In this document: piece after piece, positions 36,027-45,246 of the stretch | Numbering within the stretch: position 1 is the stretch's first letter | Layout: every line of letters begins with the position of its first letter | Assembly: GCA_003367665.1 (NCBI GenBank) | Contig: QKXI01000007.1 | Coordinates: 208,243 to 272,242, forward strand | DNA from: Leifsonia sp. ku-ls | GTDB lineage: Bacteria > Actinomycetota > Actinomycetes > Actinomycetales > Microbacteriaceae | Direction of reading: 5' to 3' | DNA length: 64,000 bases | Translations under genes and position numbers: made by a program | The notes under the pieces: model-generated | What the model was told of the DNA's origin: nothing | The model's database searches: none | Seen by the model: the letters and a program-made list of their open reading frames with translations, nothing else

Positions 36027-36125
36027 AGCACCGAGGGTACCACGCGCGGTCGCCCACGTGCCCGACGAGGGTGTCCGCCGGGCCGTTCCGGGTGTTTCGT
36101 GGGAGGCCGAGGAAGGGAAGGCGGC

Positions 36126-36446
36126 ATGGTGCCCGAGCGGATCCAGCTCTCCCGCCGCAAGGGATGGCGCAAGCCGGCCGACACAGTCGTGGTCGCCCGG
36201 CCCACCCGCTGGGGCAACCCGTTCCCCGTCGCCGAGCTGGGTCGGGAGCGGGCGATCGCGGCATTCCGCTCGATGCTCGGCGACCCGGACGCGCGCGCCG
36301 CCCACCGCTACCCGGAGCCGGAAGAGATCGTCGCGCGGCTCGCGGGGCACATCCTGGCGTGCTGGTGCCCGCTCGATCAGCCCTGCCATGCCGACGTGCT
36401 GCTCGAGGTCGCGAACGGGCGCGCGCCGGCGGCGCCCGGCGCCTAG
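36126..36446 (+). CDS. DUF4326 protein
   Basis: 106 residues from the ATG at 36126 (AGGAAGGGAAGG upstream). Family pattern RIQLSRRKGWRKPADTVVVA then RPTRWGNPF, and near the end the Cys/His line HILACWCPLDQPCHADVLLE. DUF4326 proteins are small, found in bacteria and phages, with no proven function; the Cys/His line may bind metal. Its end overlaps the convergent mprF-like stop by 4 bp. Confidence 0.85.
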   Translation: MVPERIQLSRRKGWRKPADTVVVARPTRWGNPFPVAELGRERAIAAFRSMLGDPDARAAHRYPEPEEIVARLAGHILACWCPLDQPCHADVLLEVANGRAPAAPGA

Positions 36447-38929
36447 CCGCGCCCGCGGACGAACGACGCCGCCTGCGCGACCGAGAGCCCGGGGAGGTAG
36501 GCGCGCACCAGCGCGAGGCCGATCGCCGGCAGCGCGACCGGGTCGGGGTAGGCCATGATCAGCGGGTGCAGCTCCGGCTGGAACTTCTGCTTGAACTTCA
36601 GCAGCGACCGGAACCCGTACACCGGCTCCAGCGACGAGCTGAGGAAGCCGAGGAGGCGGTCCATCGTGTCCCTGTCGTCCTCCGGGGTCGTCGCGGTGTG
36701 CGCCAGCGGGGCGGCCGAGAGCGACATGAACTCGATGCCGTCCTCCTTCATCCGCGTGGCGGCCTCGGCGATGAGGAACTCCATCACGCCGTTGATGCTG
36801 TCGGGACGGCGGCGCATGAAGTCGAGCGTCCAGCCGACCACGATGCCGTCGCGGAAGGTCGGCAGCCAACTGGTCACCGCCTCCACCCGGCCGTGCTCGT
36901 CGATCGCGAGCATGAGCCGCACCTCCGGGTCGCGCAGCTCGTCCAGGCCGCCCAGGGTGAAGCCCATCTCGGGCAGGTCCTTCTCCGCCACCCACTGCTC
37001 CGAGATGTCGGAGAGCTGGACGGTCGTGGTCAGCGGGAGGGCGGCGAAGCTGGTCCACTCCGAGCGGATGCCCGCGCGCTGCGCACGGTTGATGGACGAG
37101 CGCACGTCCTGCCACTTCTTGCCGGTGGTCGCCCACAGCTGCGGCCGGATCACCGTCTCCTCCGCGACCGTCATGGTCGACCAACCGAGGCGCTCGAACA
37201 GCGGCGTGTAGTGCGCGTCCACGCTGTAGAACACCGGGATCCAGCCGTTGTCGTCGCAGAACCGGGCGAAGCGCTGGATGACGTCGTCGTGCGGCCCGGG
37301 AGCGCCGAACGGCCCGCCCGTGGTGAGGGCGACGCGGCCCTCGACCCGGTAGGCGATCGCGCCGCCGCCCACGGGGTCGAACCAGTACGCGTTGCCCGGC
37401 CAGGTGGCCATGAAGGAGATCGCGTCTCCCCCGCCGCGGTGCAGCAGCGTGCGCACGTGCGCCGCGTCGCCGCTCGTCCGGCGGCGGAGGCCGCGATCGA
37501 GCATGGCCGGGATCGCACCGACGATCGCGACGAGCCAGAACACGGTTCCGATGTTGTGGTAGACGATCGTCGCCAACGGCGTGGTCGGTAGGTACTCGAC
37601 CGGCTCCCTGCGCAGGAAGCTGACCGGGACGAAGCGCTCCAGCACGTCGTCGAGCAGGTCGCCGATCTCCACCGGACGGGTGAAGCCCGTGTCCTTCTGC
37701 AGCCAGCCGACGAGCACGTACATCGCGATCAGTCCGACGCCGGTGCCGAGCAGCAGCAGCACATAGCGGCGCACGGCGCGCATCGACGGCATGACCGTGA
37801 AGTGGCGCCGGACCACCACCAGCAGCACCGCCATCGCCAGCGGCACCAGAGTGGAGAGCCCGAGGATGAACGTGATCTCCCAGTACCGCGGCGAGACCAC
37901 GGGACGCGGCGACGCGATCGGCAGGATGCCGAAGTACAGCGCGGACAGCAGGGCGAGCAGCCCGTTCACCGCGACCGCCAGCCAGACGGCGAAGCGCCGC
38001 CCGCGCAGCAGACCGTAGGCCGCGACGAGCAGCAGCAGGAGGGGCAGCACCGACAGCAGCACGGGCCCGAGGCCGTTGATCCGCTCCAGCGTGAGGTCAC
38101 GCACGCATGACCGGGTGACGGCGAACGCCTGGCAGCGCTGGATGACCTCGGTCGCGCTCGGCGTTTCGTTGCTGAACAGCAGCCCGATCGGCGAAAGCAT
38201 CCCGTACCGGGTGGAGCCGAGGAGGCCGATGACCGGGCCGAGCGCGGTGATGGTCAGCGCCGACGCGAGCAGCACCCGGATCTCGTGGTGGGAGCTGCGC
38301 AGCCAACCCGCCGTCACGCGCTCCTGCCGCAGCAGCGGCCCGAGGCCGAGACCGGTGAGCACCGCGAGCAGGCGGTAGAGGTCGGACGGCAGCCCGGAGT
38401 ACAGCAGGTACATGATCGCGATGAGCAGGGTGATGACGCGGATGCGGCGCCGCCACAGCGTCCCGGCAAAGGCGCTCGCGGTCATGATCGTGCCGCCGAT
38501 CGCCGTGAACACGTCCAGCACGAGCAGGCCGTGCACGTTGCGCGCCCACAGCTCGCCGACGTCGTTCGCGATCACCTGCACGACGGCGCCGACGACGATG
38601 CCGACCGCGGCCGTCCCGAAGAAGGCGAGAGCGGTGCGCCAGGTGCCCATCAGCCGCTCCGACGCGCCCACCAGCACGACCGTGAGCACGAGCACCACGA
38701 TCAGCTCGAACAGGTCGTCGGTGAACAGCACCGCCGTGAACGGGGACCACCAGTGGCCGTCGATCAGCTGGATCGCGCCGGCTCCGACCCAGCCGCGCAG
38801 CGGTCGGTGCGGCCCGCGCAGCGGACCGGTGGCGAGCGCCAGCACCAGGATGAGCAGGGTCACCCCGGTCGTGAACGGGTGCTGCCGGACGAGCGAGCCG
38901 GCCCGGGTGAGCACGGCACGGACGTTCAC
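36443..38929 (-). CDS. mprF: MprF-type aminoacyl-phosphatidylglycerol synthase/flippase
   Basis: 828 residues from the GTG at 38929, which overlaps the esterase stop (GTGA). The first about 500 residues hold some 12-13 membrane helices (for example FTTGVTLLILVLALATGPL and VLLSVLPLLLLLVAAYGLL) forming the flippase-like part. The C-terminal 330 residues are the DUF2156/LPG synthase fold: AISFMATWPGNAYWF, DDNGWIPVFYSVD, GKKWQDVRSSINRAQRAG, EFMSLSAAPLAH, GFRSLLKFKQKFQPELHP. It transfers an amino acid (Lys or Ala) from tRNA to phosphatidylglycerol and moves the product outward, lowering surface negative charge and giving resistance to cationic peptides. The amino acid cannot be read by eye. Confidence 0.9.
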   Translation of the reverse strand: MNVRAVLTRAGSLVRQHPFTTGVTLLILVLALATGPLRGPHRPLRGWVGAGAIQLIDGHWWSPFTAVLFTDDLFELIVVLVLTVVLVGASERLMGTWRTALAFFGTAAVGIVVGAVVQVIANDVGELWARNVHGLLVLDVFTAIGGTIMTASAFAGTLWRRRIRVITLLIAIMYLLYSGLPSDLYRLLAVLTGLGLGPLLRQERVTAGWLRSSHHEIRVLLASALTITALGPVIGLLGSTRYGMLSPIGLLFSNETPSATEVIQRCQAFAVTRSCVRDLTLERINGLGPVLLSVLPLLLLLVAAYGLLRGRRFAVWLAVAVNGLLALLSALYFGILPIASPRPVVSPRYWEITFILGLSTLVPLAMAVLLVVVRRHFTVMPSMRAVRRYVLLLLGTGVGLIAMYVLVGWLQKDTGFTRPVEIGDLLDDVLERFVPVSFLRREPVEYLPTTPLATIVYHNIGTVFWLVAIVGAIPAMLDRGLRRRTSGDAAHVRTLLHRGGGDAISFMATWPGNAYWFDPVGGGAIAYRVEGRVALTTGGPFGAPGPHDDVIQRFARFCDDNGWIPVFYSVDAHYTPLFERLGWSTMTVAEETVIRPQLWATTGKKWQDVRSSINRAQRAGIRSEWTSFAALPLTTTVQLSDISEQWVAEKDLPEMGFTLGGLDELRDPEVRLMLAIDEHGRVEAVTSWLPTFRDGIVVGWTLDFMRRRPDSINGVMEFLIAEAATRMKEDGIEFMSLSAAPLAHTATTPEDDRDTMDRLLGFLSSSLEPVYGFRSLLKFKQKFQPELHPLIMAYPDPVALPAIGLALVRAYLPGLSVAQAASFVRGRG

Positions 38930-40209
38930 GAGCCGAGCCCCATCTGCTTCGCGATCGCCGGGAAGCCGTGCGCGAGGACGTACCGCACCGTCTTCCAGTC
39001 GTGGGCGGTGCCGGGCGAGCTGAGCAGCTGGGCCGTCACGCCGGCGGCCGTCGCCTCCTCGTACAGCGTGCGGGCGAAGGCGGTGTACTTGGCGTCGTCC
39101 TGGCCGGCGCCGAAGACCATGGTGGAGTCGCGGAACGGCGCGTGCGCCTTCAGCTGCGCGGCCGGCTGGGCCCTCTCGTACGCGGCCTTCGACCCGTCGA
39201 ATCCGGTCTGGATGGTGAGCTCCTCGTTCCCCAGCGTCGGCCCGAGCTCGCTCGACGACGCGAGCGCCGAGCCGAAGAGGTCGGGGCGTCCCGTCGCGAA
39301 CTGCACGGCGCAGGTCGCGCCCTGCGAGTAGCCGAACACGCCCCATCCTGCCGGATCGCTGCTCACCCGCAGGTGAGAACGCACCCAGTCGCGCACATCC
39401 GTCAGCAGATACGTGGCCGAGTTGCCGAAGTCGCGCGAGTCGACGCACATCGGGTTGCGCCCCGGCCCGCCGAGTTGGTCCGGCGCGACCACGATGGGCG
39501 CGTAGCCGTCGTGCTTCGCGGCGAAGGCGTCCATCGCGGCCGCCACCCCGCCCGCGGTGAACATGTCGGCCGGCGCGCCGGGCTGGCCGGAGAGCGCGTA
39601 CAGCACGGGAAGCGCGGGCGGGTCGGGGGTGAGCGCCACCGGAGGCAGGTACACGACCGCCTCGCGCGCCGGGAACCGGGACTGGGTCGCCGCGATCCGC
39701 ACCGTGCCCACCTCGCCCTTGGCCGGGACGGCGGCCGAGCCCGAGGCCGTCGCCCGCCAGTCCGTGCCGCTGACCACCTCGCCGCGCTCACTGTGCAGCT
39801 GGAGGCCGCGGTACGGCACCACCCCGAGCGCGTCGTTCAGGTTGCGGTACGCGCCGAAGTCCACGTTGATGCCGCAGAACGCCGCCCCGAGGAACACCGG
39901 GATGCTGATCACGGCGATCAGCTTGCGCCACCACCGCGACCGGAACAGGTTGGCGATCGCGAGGCTCACGCCCCCGAAACCGAGCGCCGTCCACATCGTC
40001 GTCACCGGCGTCAGGGCGACACCGAACAGGTCGAGCACGTCGGTGACCAGCCACACCACGAACCAGCCGAGCAGTCCCCCGACGACCCCCGCGACCAGTC
40101 CGGCCAGGGTCCGCCGCCAGGTGGGACGGATCAGCAGGTACAGGGCGAGGGCCGCGGCGACGAGGTACAGCGGGAGCAGGAACGACAGACGGTCGATCCT
40201 CAGCGTCAT
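38926..40209 (-). CDS. Membrane-anchored esterase, likely partner of MprF
   Basis: 427 residues. Four N-terminal membrane helices (about 8-120) and then an extracytoplasmic alpha/beta hydrolase of the esterase D/antigen 85 class: VVYLPPVAL, VLYALSGQPG (oxyanion region), nucleophile Ser in WGVFGYSQGATCA, and His in GTAHDWKTVRY. Two Cys (PMCVDSR and ATCAVQF) may form a disulfide. It overlaps mprF by 4 bp and is translated first. In other bacteria, genes next to MprF encode aminoacyl-PG hydrolases that adjust lipid levels, so that role is likely here; a trehalose- or glycan-acyl transferase is the alternative. Confidence 0.82.
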   Translation of the reverse strand: MTLRIDRLSFLLPLYLVAAALALYLLIRPTWRRTLAGLVAGVVGGLLGWFVVWLVTDVLDLFGVALTPVTTMWTALGFGGVSLAIANLFRSRWWRKLIAVISIPVFLGAAFCGINVDFGAYRNLNDALGVVPYRGLQLHSERGEVVSGTDWRATASGSAAVPAKGEVGTVRIAATQSRFPAREAVVYLPPVALTPDPPALPVLYALSGQPGAPADMFTAGGVAAAMDAFAAKHDGYAPIVVAPDQLGGPGRNPMCVDSRDFGNSATYLLTDVRDWVRSHLRVSSDPAGWGVFGYSQGATCAVQFATGRPDLFGSALASSSELGPTLGNEELTIQTGFDGSKAAYERAQPAAQLKAHAPFRDSTMVFGAGQDDAKYTAFARTLYEEATAAGVTAQLLSSPGTAHDWKTVRYVLAHGFPAIAKQMGLGS

Positions 40210-40266
40210 CAGCGGGTCCAGGACGGGTCCTCTCAGGCGGCACGGGCGAACGACTCATTATTCTTC

Positions 40267-40310
40267 GTTCAGCTCATCGATGGCTGAGGCTCCGTGAGAG
40301 TTCAGCCAAC
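40267..40310. promoter_or_regulatory. GTTCAGC direct repeats, 11-bp phase, upstream of esterase-mprF
   Basis: GTTCAGCTCAT at 40267 and GTTCAGCCAAC at 40300 are 33 bp apart (three 11-bp units), within the 111-bp gap before the esterase gene. The pattern resembles PhoP/MtrA-like response-regulator boxes of actinobacteria, which are direct GTTCA-type repeats in 11-bp phase. The two middle units match poorly, so this is only a candidate operator. Confidence 0.4.
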
Positions 40311-40320
40311 TATCAGCGGG

Positions 40321-41766
40321 TCACTCGACCGCGAGCGCCTCCACCGGCGACACGCGCGTGGCCCGGCGGGTGGGCGCGAGCGCGGCCACCAGGGCGAGGA
40401 CCGCCGCCGCGAGGGCGATGGCGGCGAGGAACGGCCACGGCAGCGCGGGAGCGAGCAGGCCGCCGCCGGGGATCATGCCGAGCAGCGACTGCGCGCCGAT
40501 CCAGCCGTACGCGGTGCCCAGCACGAGGCCGGTGAGCACGGCCGTGACGACCAGCTGGGCGCTCTCGGCCAGGATCATCCGCCGAATCTGCGTCGCGCTG
40601 AACCCGAGCGCACGCAGCAGCCCCAGCTCGCGCCGGCGCTGCAGCACGCTGACCGAGAGCGAGTTCACCACTCCGCACGCCGCGATCACGGCCGAGAACC
40701 CGACAAGCACGGTGAACACCGCGAGCGTGCCGCCGATGACGCTGTCCGCGCCCTGGTACATCCCCGGCTCCTTCGCCGCCGCCTCCTGGATCTGCTGCAG
40801 CCACGACGACGCGGCGACGACGAACATCGTGATCAGGGTCACGCCGATGACCAGGCCGATCGCGGTGCCCGAACTGCGCTCCGGGTTGCGCACGGCGTTC
40901 GCGGCCGCGAGCCGTCCGGCCGCGTCCCGGCCGAAGGCGAGCCCCACCAGCCGCAGCAGCGCCGGCAGGAAGAACGGCGCCGCGAGCACGATGCCGGTGA
41001 ACGACAGGATGCCGCCCAGCATCGCGACGAGCACGCCGTACGACGACACGTCGGCGAGGAGTCCGCCGAGCCGGACGAACACGCCGAGGCCGAGCAGCAG
41101 CCCGAGCACGAGCAGCGCGACGCCCGGCAGCAGGAGCACGAGCGAGCCCGCCAGGCGGCCGCGGGTGCGCACCGCCTGCGCCGGCCGCTCCTGCGCGGCC
41201 CCGAGCGCCTCGACCGGCGTCACCGTCAGCACCCGTCTGCTGCCGACCCAGGAGGCCAGCCACGTGGTCAGCACGACGACGATGACGGGCGGCACTATGG
41301 TGGCGCTCAGCACCGGGTACGACGCCTCGGGCAGCGCGCCGGCCACGACCAGCAGCCGCGTCGCCAGGAGCGCGAGGACGGCCGCGGCGGCGCCCCCGGA
41401 GACGCCGCCGATCAGCCCGACGGCCAGGCCCTCCCCCGCCACCGACCGCCGCTGGGCACGCGAACTGGAGCCGATCAGCCGCAGCAGGGCGATCGTGCGG
41501 GTGCGGCCGGCGATCACCGTGGCGAACGTGTTGGTGGTGACGATGGCGCCGACGTACACGGCCACCGCGAAGAAGATCCCGGCCACGACCGCGAGCGCGA
41601 TCTGCACCGAACCGTGCTCGCCCATCTGCGAGGCGCCGATGTAGGCGCCGAGCACGTTCACACCGCCGACGAGGGCGACGCCGAAGGCCGAGCTGAGCCC
41701 GGCGACGAGGATGCCGGCCCGGTGGTCGCGCGCGTTGGCGCGGAAGGCGGAGAAGGGGCGGCTCAC
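40321..41766 (-). CDS. FtsX/MacB-type ABC exporter permease
   Basis: 481 residues, GTG at 41766 overlapping the ATPase stop (GTGA). Two FtsX domains, each with large soluble loops between helices: GILVAGLSSAFGVALVGGVN, VYVGAIVTTNTFATVIAGRTR and LLRLIGSSSRAQR in the first half; GTAIGLVIGVTLITMFVVAA and LLRALGFSATQIRRMILAES in the second. The end LAPTRRATRVSPVEALAVE is the standard terminus. With its ATPase it moves lipids or antimicrobial compounds, or signals stress, at the outer face. Confidence 0.88.
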   Translation of the reverse strand: MSRPFSAFRANARDHRAGILVAGLSSAFGVALVGGVNVLGAYIGASQMGEHGSVQIALAVVAGIFFAVAVYVGAIVTTNTFATVIAGRTRTIALLRLIGSSSRAQRRSVAGEGLAVGLIGGVSGGAAAAVLALLATRLLVVAGALPEASYPVLSATIVPPVIVVVLTTWLASWVGSRRVLTVTPVEALGAAQERPAQAVRTRGRLAGSLVLLLPGVALLVLGLLLGLGVFVRLGGLLADVSSYGVLVAMLGGILSFTGIVLAAPFFLPALLRLVGLAFGRDAAGRLAAANAVRNPERSSGTAIGLVIGVTLITMFVVAASSWLQQIQEAAAKEPGMYQGADSVIGGTLAVFTVLVGFSAVIAACGVVNSLSVSVLQRRRELGLLRALGFSATQIRRMILAESAQLVVTAVLTGLVLGTAYGWIGAQSLLGMIPGGGLLAPALPWPFLAAIALAAAVLALVAALAPTRRATRVSPVEALAVE

Positions 41767-42518
41767 GCGTGCGCCTCCATCCCGAGCATGAACGAGGAGA
41801 TCTCCTCCGCCGACGACGGACCGCGCTCTGCGGCCACTCGCCCGTCGGCGAGGAAGACGATGTGGTCGGCGAAGCTCGCGGCGACCGGGTCGTGGGTCAC
41901 CATCGCGATGCTCTGGCCGAAGGTGCGCGCGGCCTCCTGCAGCACCGCCAGGACCTCGCGGCCGGTGCGCGAGTCCAGGTTGCCGGTCGGCTCGTCGGCG
42001 AACACGAGGTCGGGACGGGTCGCCAGCGCCCGCACGATCGCGGCGCGCTGCTGCTGGCCCCCGGACAGCTCGTGCGGCCGGTGGGTCAGGCGTCCGGCGA
42101 GGCCCAGGGTCTCGACGAGGTGGTCGATCCACTCGGACTGCTCCCGGGTGGGGCGACGGCCGTCCAGCTCGAACGGAAGCATGATGTTGCCGCGCACATC
42201 CAGCGTCGGCACCAGGTTGAACGACTGGAACACGAAGCCGACCCGCCGCCGGCGCAGCAGCGTCAGCTCCGCGTCGCCGAGGTGGGTGATCTCGGTGTCG
42301 CCGAGGAACACCCGGCCGCTGGTGACGGAGTCGAGGCCCGCCATGACGTGCATCAGCGTCGACTTGCCGGATCCGCTCGGTCCCATCACGGCCGTGAACC
42401 GGCCCGCCGGGATGCCGAGGGTGACGCCGTCGAGCGCGTTCACGCGCCCCGCTCCGGTGCCGTAGGTCTTCGTGGCGGCGTCGACGCGCGCCACCGTTTC
42501 GGTGAGAGTCAGCTCCAT
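41763..42518 (-). CDS. LolD/MacB-type ABC ATPase
   Basis: 251 residues from the ATG at 42518; a GTG three codons upstream is possible. Walker A GPSGSGKST, Q-loop FVFQSFNLVPTL, signature LSGGQQQRAAIVRAL, Walker B LVFADEPTGNLDS, H-loop VTHDPVAA. The sequence TGNLDS is the hallmark of the LolD/MacB/FtsE group that pairs with FtsX permeases, as here. 93 bp downstream of the response-regulator gene on the same strand. Confidence 0.92.
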   Translation of the reverse strand: MELTLTETVARVDAATKTYGTGAGRVNALDGVTLGIPAGRFTAVMGPSGSGKSTLMHVMAGLDSVTSGRVFLGDTEITHLGDAELTLLRRRRVGFVFQSFNLVPTLDVRGNIMLPFELDGRRPTREQSEWIDHLVETLGLAGRLTHRPHELSGGQQQRAAIVRALATRPDLVFADEPTGNLDSRTGREVLAVLQEAARTFGQSIAMVTHDPVAASFADHIVFLADGRVAAERGPSSAEEISSFMLGMEAHA

Positions 42519-42611
42519 GCTCTCCACGCTAGGGAGCGGGCGCGTGCGGCGGATCGGGCGGTGGGGCGATCCTGTGTCCTCCCTGAGGATGACCTCGCCG
42601 GCGCGGCGGTG

Positions 42612-43304
42612 CTACTCCCCTCCGGTGAGCCCGTGCTCGAACGCGTAGACCACCATCTGCACGCGGTCGCGCAGGCCCAGCTTGGCGAGGATGCGCGAGA
42701 TGTGCGTCTTCACGGTGGCCTCGGAGAGGAACTCGCTCCCGGCGATCTCCGCGTTGCTGAGGCCGCGCGCGGCGAGCACGAAGATCTCCCGCTCGCGCGA
42801 GGTGAGGGAGGCGAACTCCTGCGGCTCCTGGCGGGCCGGCTGCGCCGACGAGAAGTACTCGAACAGCTCCCGGGTCGCCCCGGCGGCGATCACGGCGCTG
42901 CCGGCGTGCACCGTGCGGATCGCCGCGAGCAGGAACTCCGGCTCGGCGTCCTTCAGCACGAACCCGGACGCCCCGCCGCGGATGGCCCGGGCGGCCGCCT
43001 CGTCGAGGTCGAAGGTGGTGAGCACGACGATCCGGGGCGGGGTGCGGCCGGCGCGCTCGGCGTCGGCGATGATCGCGCTGGTGGCGGCGATGCCGTCCAT
43101 CACGGGCATCCGGATGTCCATCAGCACCACGTCCGGCCGGGTCTCGGCGGCGACGCGGACGCCCTCCTCGCCGTTGCCCGCCTCGCCGGCGAACTCCAGG
43201 TCCGGCTGCGAGCCGAGCAGCATCCGCACGCCGGCGCGGAACAGCGGCTGGTCGTCGACGAGCAGCACGCGGATGGGCGGCGCCTGGACCGCGGCGCCGC
43301 TCAC
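42612..43304 (-). CDS. LuxR/NarL-type response regulator
   Basis: 230 residues, GTG start overlapping the kinase stop (GTGA). Receiver with DD at 17-18, phospho-acceptor Asp63 in VVLMDIRMPVMDG, TTFD and VLKDAEP. The helix-turn-helix is LTSREREIFVLAARGLSNAEI to VKTHISRILAKLGL. The likely targets are its own operon and the following ABC exporter, and perhaps the esterase-mprF genes. Confidence 0.93.
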   Translation of the reverse strand: MSGAAVQAPPIRVLLVDDQPLFRAGVRMLLGSQPDLEFAGEAGNGEEGVRVAAETRPDVVLMDIRMPVMDGIAATSAIIADAERAGRTPPRIVVLTTFDLDEAAARAIRGGASGFVLKDAEPEFLLAAIRTVHAGSAVIAAGATRELFEYFSSAQPARQEPQEFASLTSREREIFVLAARGLSNAEIAGSEFLSEATVKTHISRILAKLGLRDRVQMVVYAFEHGLTGGE

Positions 43305-45175
43305 GCCGCCGCCCCCGGAAGGAACGCGGTGACGACGAACTCTCCGTCGTGCCCTTCCGCGGTCAGCCAGCCGCCCGCGAGGGACGCGCGCTCGCGCATC
43401 CCGGGCAGGCCGTGTCCGACCCGCGGGAGCGCGCCGGTGGTGGTCGGTTCCTGGACGGTGTACCTCATGGTGTTCCTCACGGTGATGACGAGGCCGGGGC
43501 CGCGGTCGGCGGGCGCCTCGGCGAGCACGACGCCGGCCGGGCGGCTGGTGTCGCCGTGGCGCAGCGCGTTGGTGAGCGCCTCCTGCACGATGCGGAAGGC
43601 GGCGAGCTGCTGGGCGGAGCCGAGCCCCGCGATGTCGCCCTCTCGTTGGAGGGTGACCGGGAGCCCGGCCGAGCGGATGTGCTCGACCGTCTGGTCGAGG
43701 TCGGCCAGCGACGGCTGCGGTCCGTCATGGGCGCCGGGCGGCCGGCCCGGCTCCGGCTGCGACTGGCGCAGCTCCGCGAGCAGCACCCGCACGTCGCCGA
43801 GCGCGGAGCGTGCGGTGGAGGCGATGGTGGCGAGCGCCTCGTCCACCGCCTCCGGGTCGGTGTGGCGGGCGTACCGGGCGCCGTCGGCCTGGGCGATCAC
43901 GACGGCGAGCGAGTGGGCCACCACGTCGTGCATGTCGCGGGCGATGCGCGTGCGCTCCTGCTCGACCACCACATCCTGGACCGCACGGTTGCGGTCGAGC
44001 TCCGCCTCGGCCCGGGCACGGCGGGCGACGCGGGCGGTGCGCCAGGTGCGCACCAGCAGGCCGAGCACCCAGGACAGGCCGAGCACGGTGACGCTGACCA
44101 CGAACAGGAACGCGAACTGCAGCGCGACGCTCGCGATCGCGCTCGACAGCAGATCGTAGTACCCCTGCGAGACCGCGGCGGTCACGGTGAGGTACAGCGC
44201 GGCGACGAGGGCGCCGACGCCGGCCGAGATCAGCCCGGCGCCGCGCACGACGCGGTCGCCGTACGCCGCCGTGGCGTAGAGCACGAGCAGCACCGCGATG
44301 TCGCTGACGAGGATGTTGTGCCCCGTCGTCATCTGCAGCACGGCGCCGAGCCAGGCCAGCGAGAGCGAGACGGCCGGCGACATCCGGCGCAGCGCCACCG
44401 CGACGGCGAACGCCATCGTCACGAGGAACCCGGAGCGGTCCCAGACGCCGCCCGCGAGCAGGCAGAACGCCGTGAACAGCCCCGCGCCGGCGATGTCGAA
44501 CGTCAGCTGCGCTCGGGTCAGGCGGCGCACCAGCTCCGGCCGGGACGGGTCGTCCTCGGTCGGCTCCGCCCCTCCGCTGGACGCCAGCCACACCAGGACG
44601 GACGGCGCGGACCCGCCGGCGCCCTGCTGCGCCGCCTGCGCCGCCCGCTGCCGGGCGACGAGGAAGCCGATCAGCCAGGCGGCCACGAACACCACGGCGA
44701 GCAGCAGGCTCATCAGCAGCACGCCGATGCCCTGGCTGGTGTAGTAGCCGGCGATGAGCGGGCCGAACTGGGGGAACTTCAGGTCGCCGCGCACCGTGAA
44801 CAGGTACGCCACGGCCGGACCGAGCAGGATCGCGGAGGCGAAGTCGAGCCAGCGCAGCACCCGCCCGCCGTGCGCGGCGACCCCCACCAGCACGGCCACC
44901 ACCGCCACCGCGGCGATCACCCGGTAGGGCGCGGCCAGCGACTCCTCCTCGGTCAGCTCCAGGAGCACGCCCACCCAGAGCAGCCCGAGCGCGACGCCCG
45001 GCAGGATGCGGGACAGCGCGATCGCGGCCGCGTAGAACACCAGCGCGAGCGTCGCCGCCATGTCGTACGGGAGCCCGGTCACGAACCACGCCGCGAACAG
45101 CGCGAGCGCCAGCGCCGGCTCGAGCACCCAGCGGTAGGGCGCGAGCGCGACGAGCGGTCGGCGGAGGTCCGGCAT
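43301..45175 (-). CDS. Sensor histidine kinase, NarL/DesK type
   Basis: 624 residues. About eleven or twelve membrane helices in the first 390 residues, in two blocks, separated by a cytoplasmic loop (ARQRAAQAAQQGAGG to LVRRLTRAQLTF). Then the DHp helix with phosphoacceptor His416 in RTRIARDMHDVVAHS and a HATPase domain (VQEALTNALRHGD as N-box, GLPGMRERASLAGG near the end). There is no large extracellular domain; such membrane-embedded kinases next to ABC exporters usually respond to cell-envelope damage. First gene of the block. Confidence 0.92.
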   Translation of the reverse strand: MPDLRRPLVALAPYRWVLEPALALALFAAWFVTGLPYDMAATLALVFYAAAIALSRILPGVALGLLWVGVLLELTEEESLAAPYRVIAAVAVVAVLVGVAAHGGRVLRWLDFASAILLGPAVAYLFTVRGDLKFPQFGPLIAGYYTSQGIGVLLMSLLLAVVFVAAWLIGFLVARQRAAQAAQQGAGGSAPSVLVWLASSGGAEPTEDDPSRPELVRRLTRAQLTFDIAGAGLFTAFCLLAGGVWDRSGFLVTMAFAVAVALRRMSPAVSLSLAWLGAVLQMTTGHNILVSDIAVLLVLYATAAYGDRVVRGAGLISAGVGALVAALYLTVTAAVSQGYYDLLSSAIASVALQFAFLFVVSVTVLGLSWVLGLLVRTWRTARVARRARAEAELDRNRAVQDVVVEQERTRIARDMHDVVAHSLAVVIAQADGARYARHTDPEAVDEALATIASTARSALGDVRVLLAELRQSQPEPGRPPGAHDGPQPSLADLDQTVEHIRSAGLPVTLQREGDIAGLGSAQQLAAFRIVQEALTNALRHGDTSRPAGVVLAEAPADRGPGLVITVRNTMRYTVQEPTTTGALPRVGHGLPGMRERASLAGGWLTAEGHDGEFVVTAFLPGAAA

Positions 45176-45246
45176 GCTTCTACGGTACGGTGCGGGCCAG
45201 CGACGACCGGCATCCGGACGGCGGAATCATCCTCGGGATGTACAGC

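Noticed and set aside
45176-45246. A small gene between the sensor kinase and era
   Set aside because: Only 71 bp and no start with a ribosome site; no coding signal.
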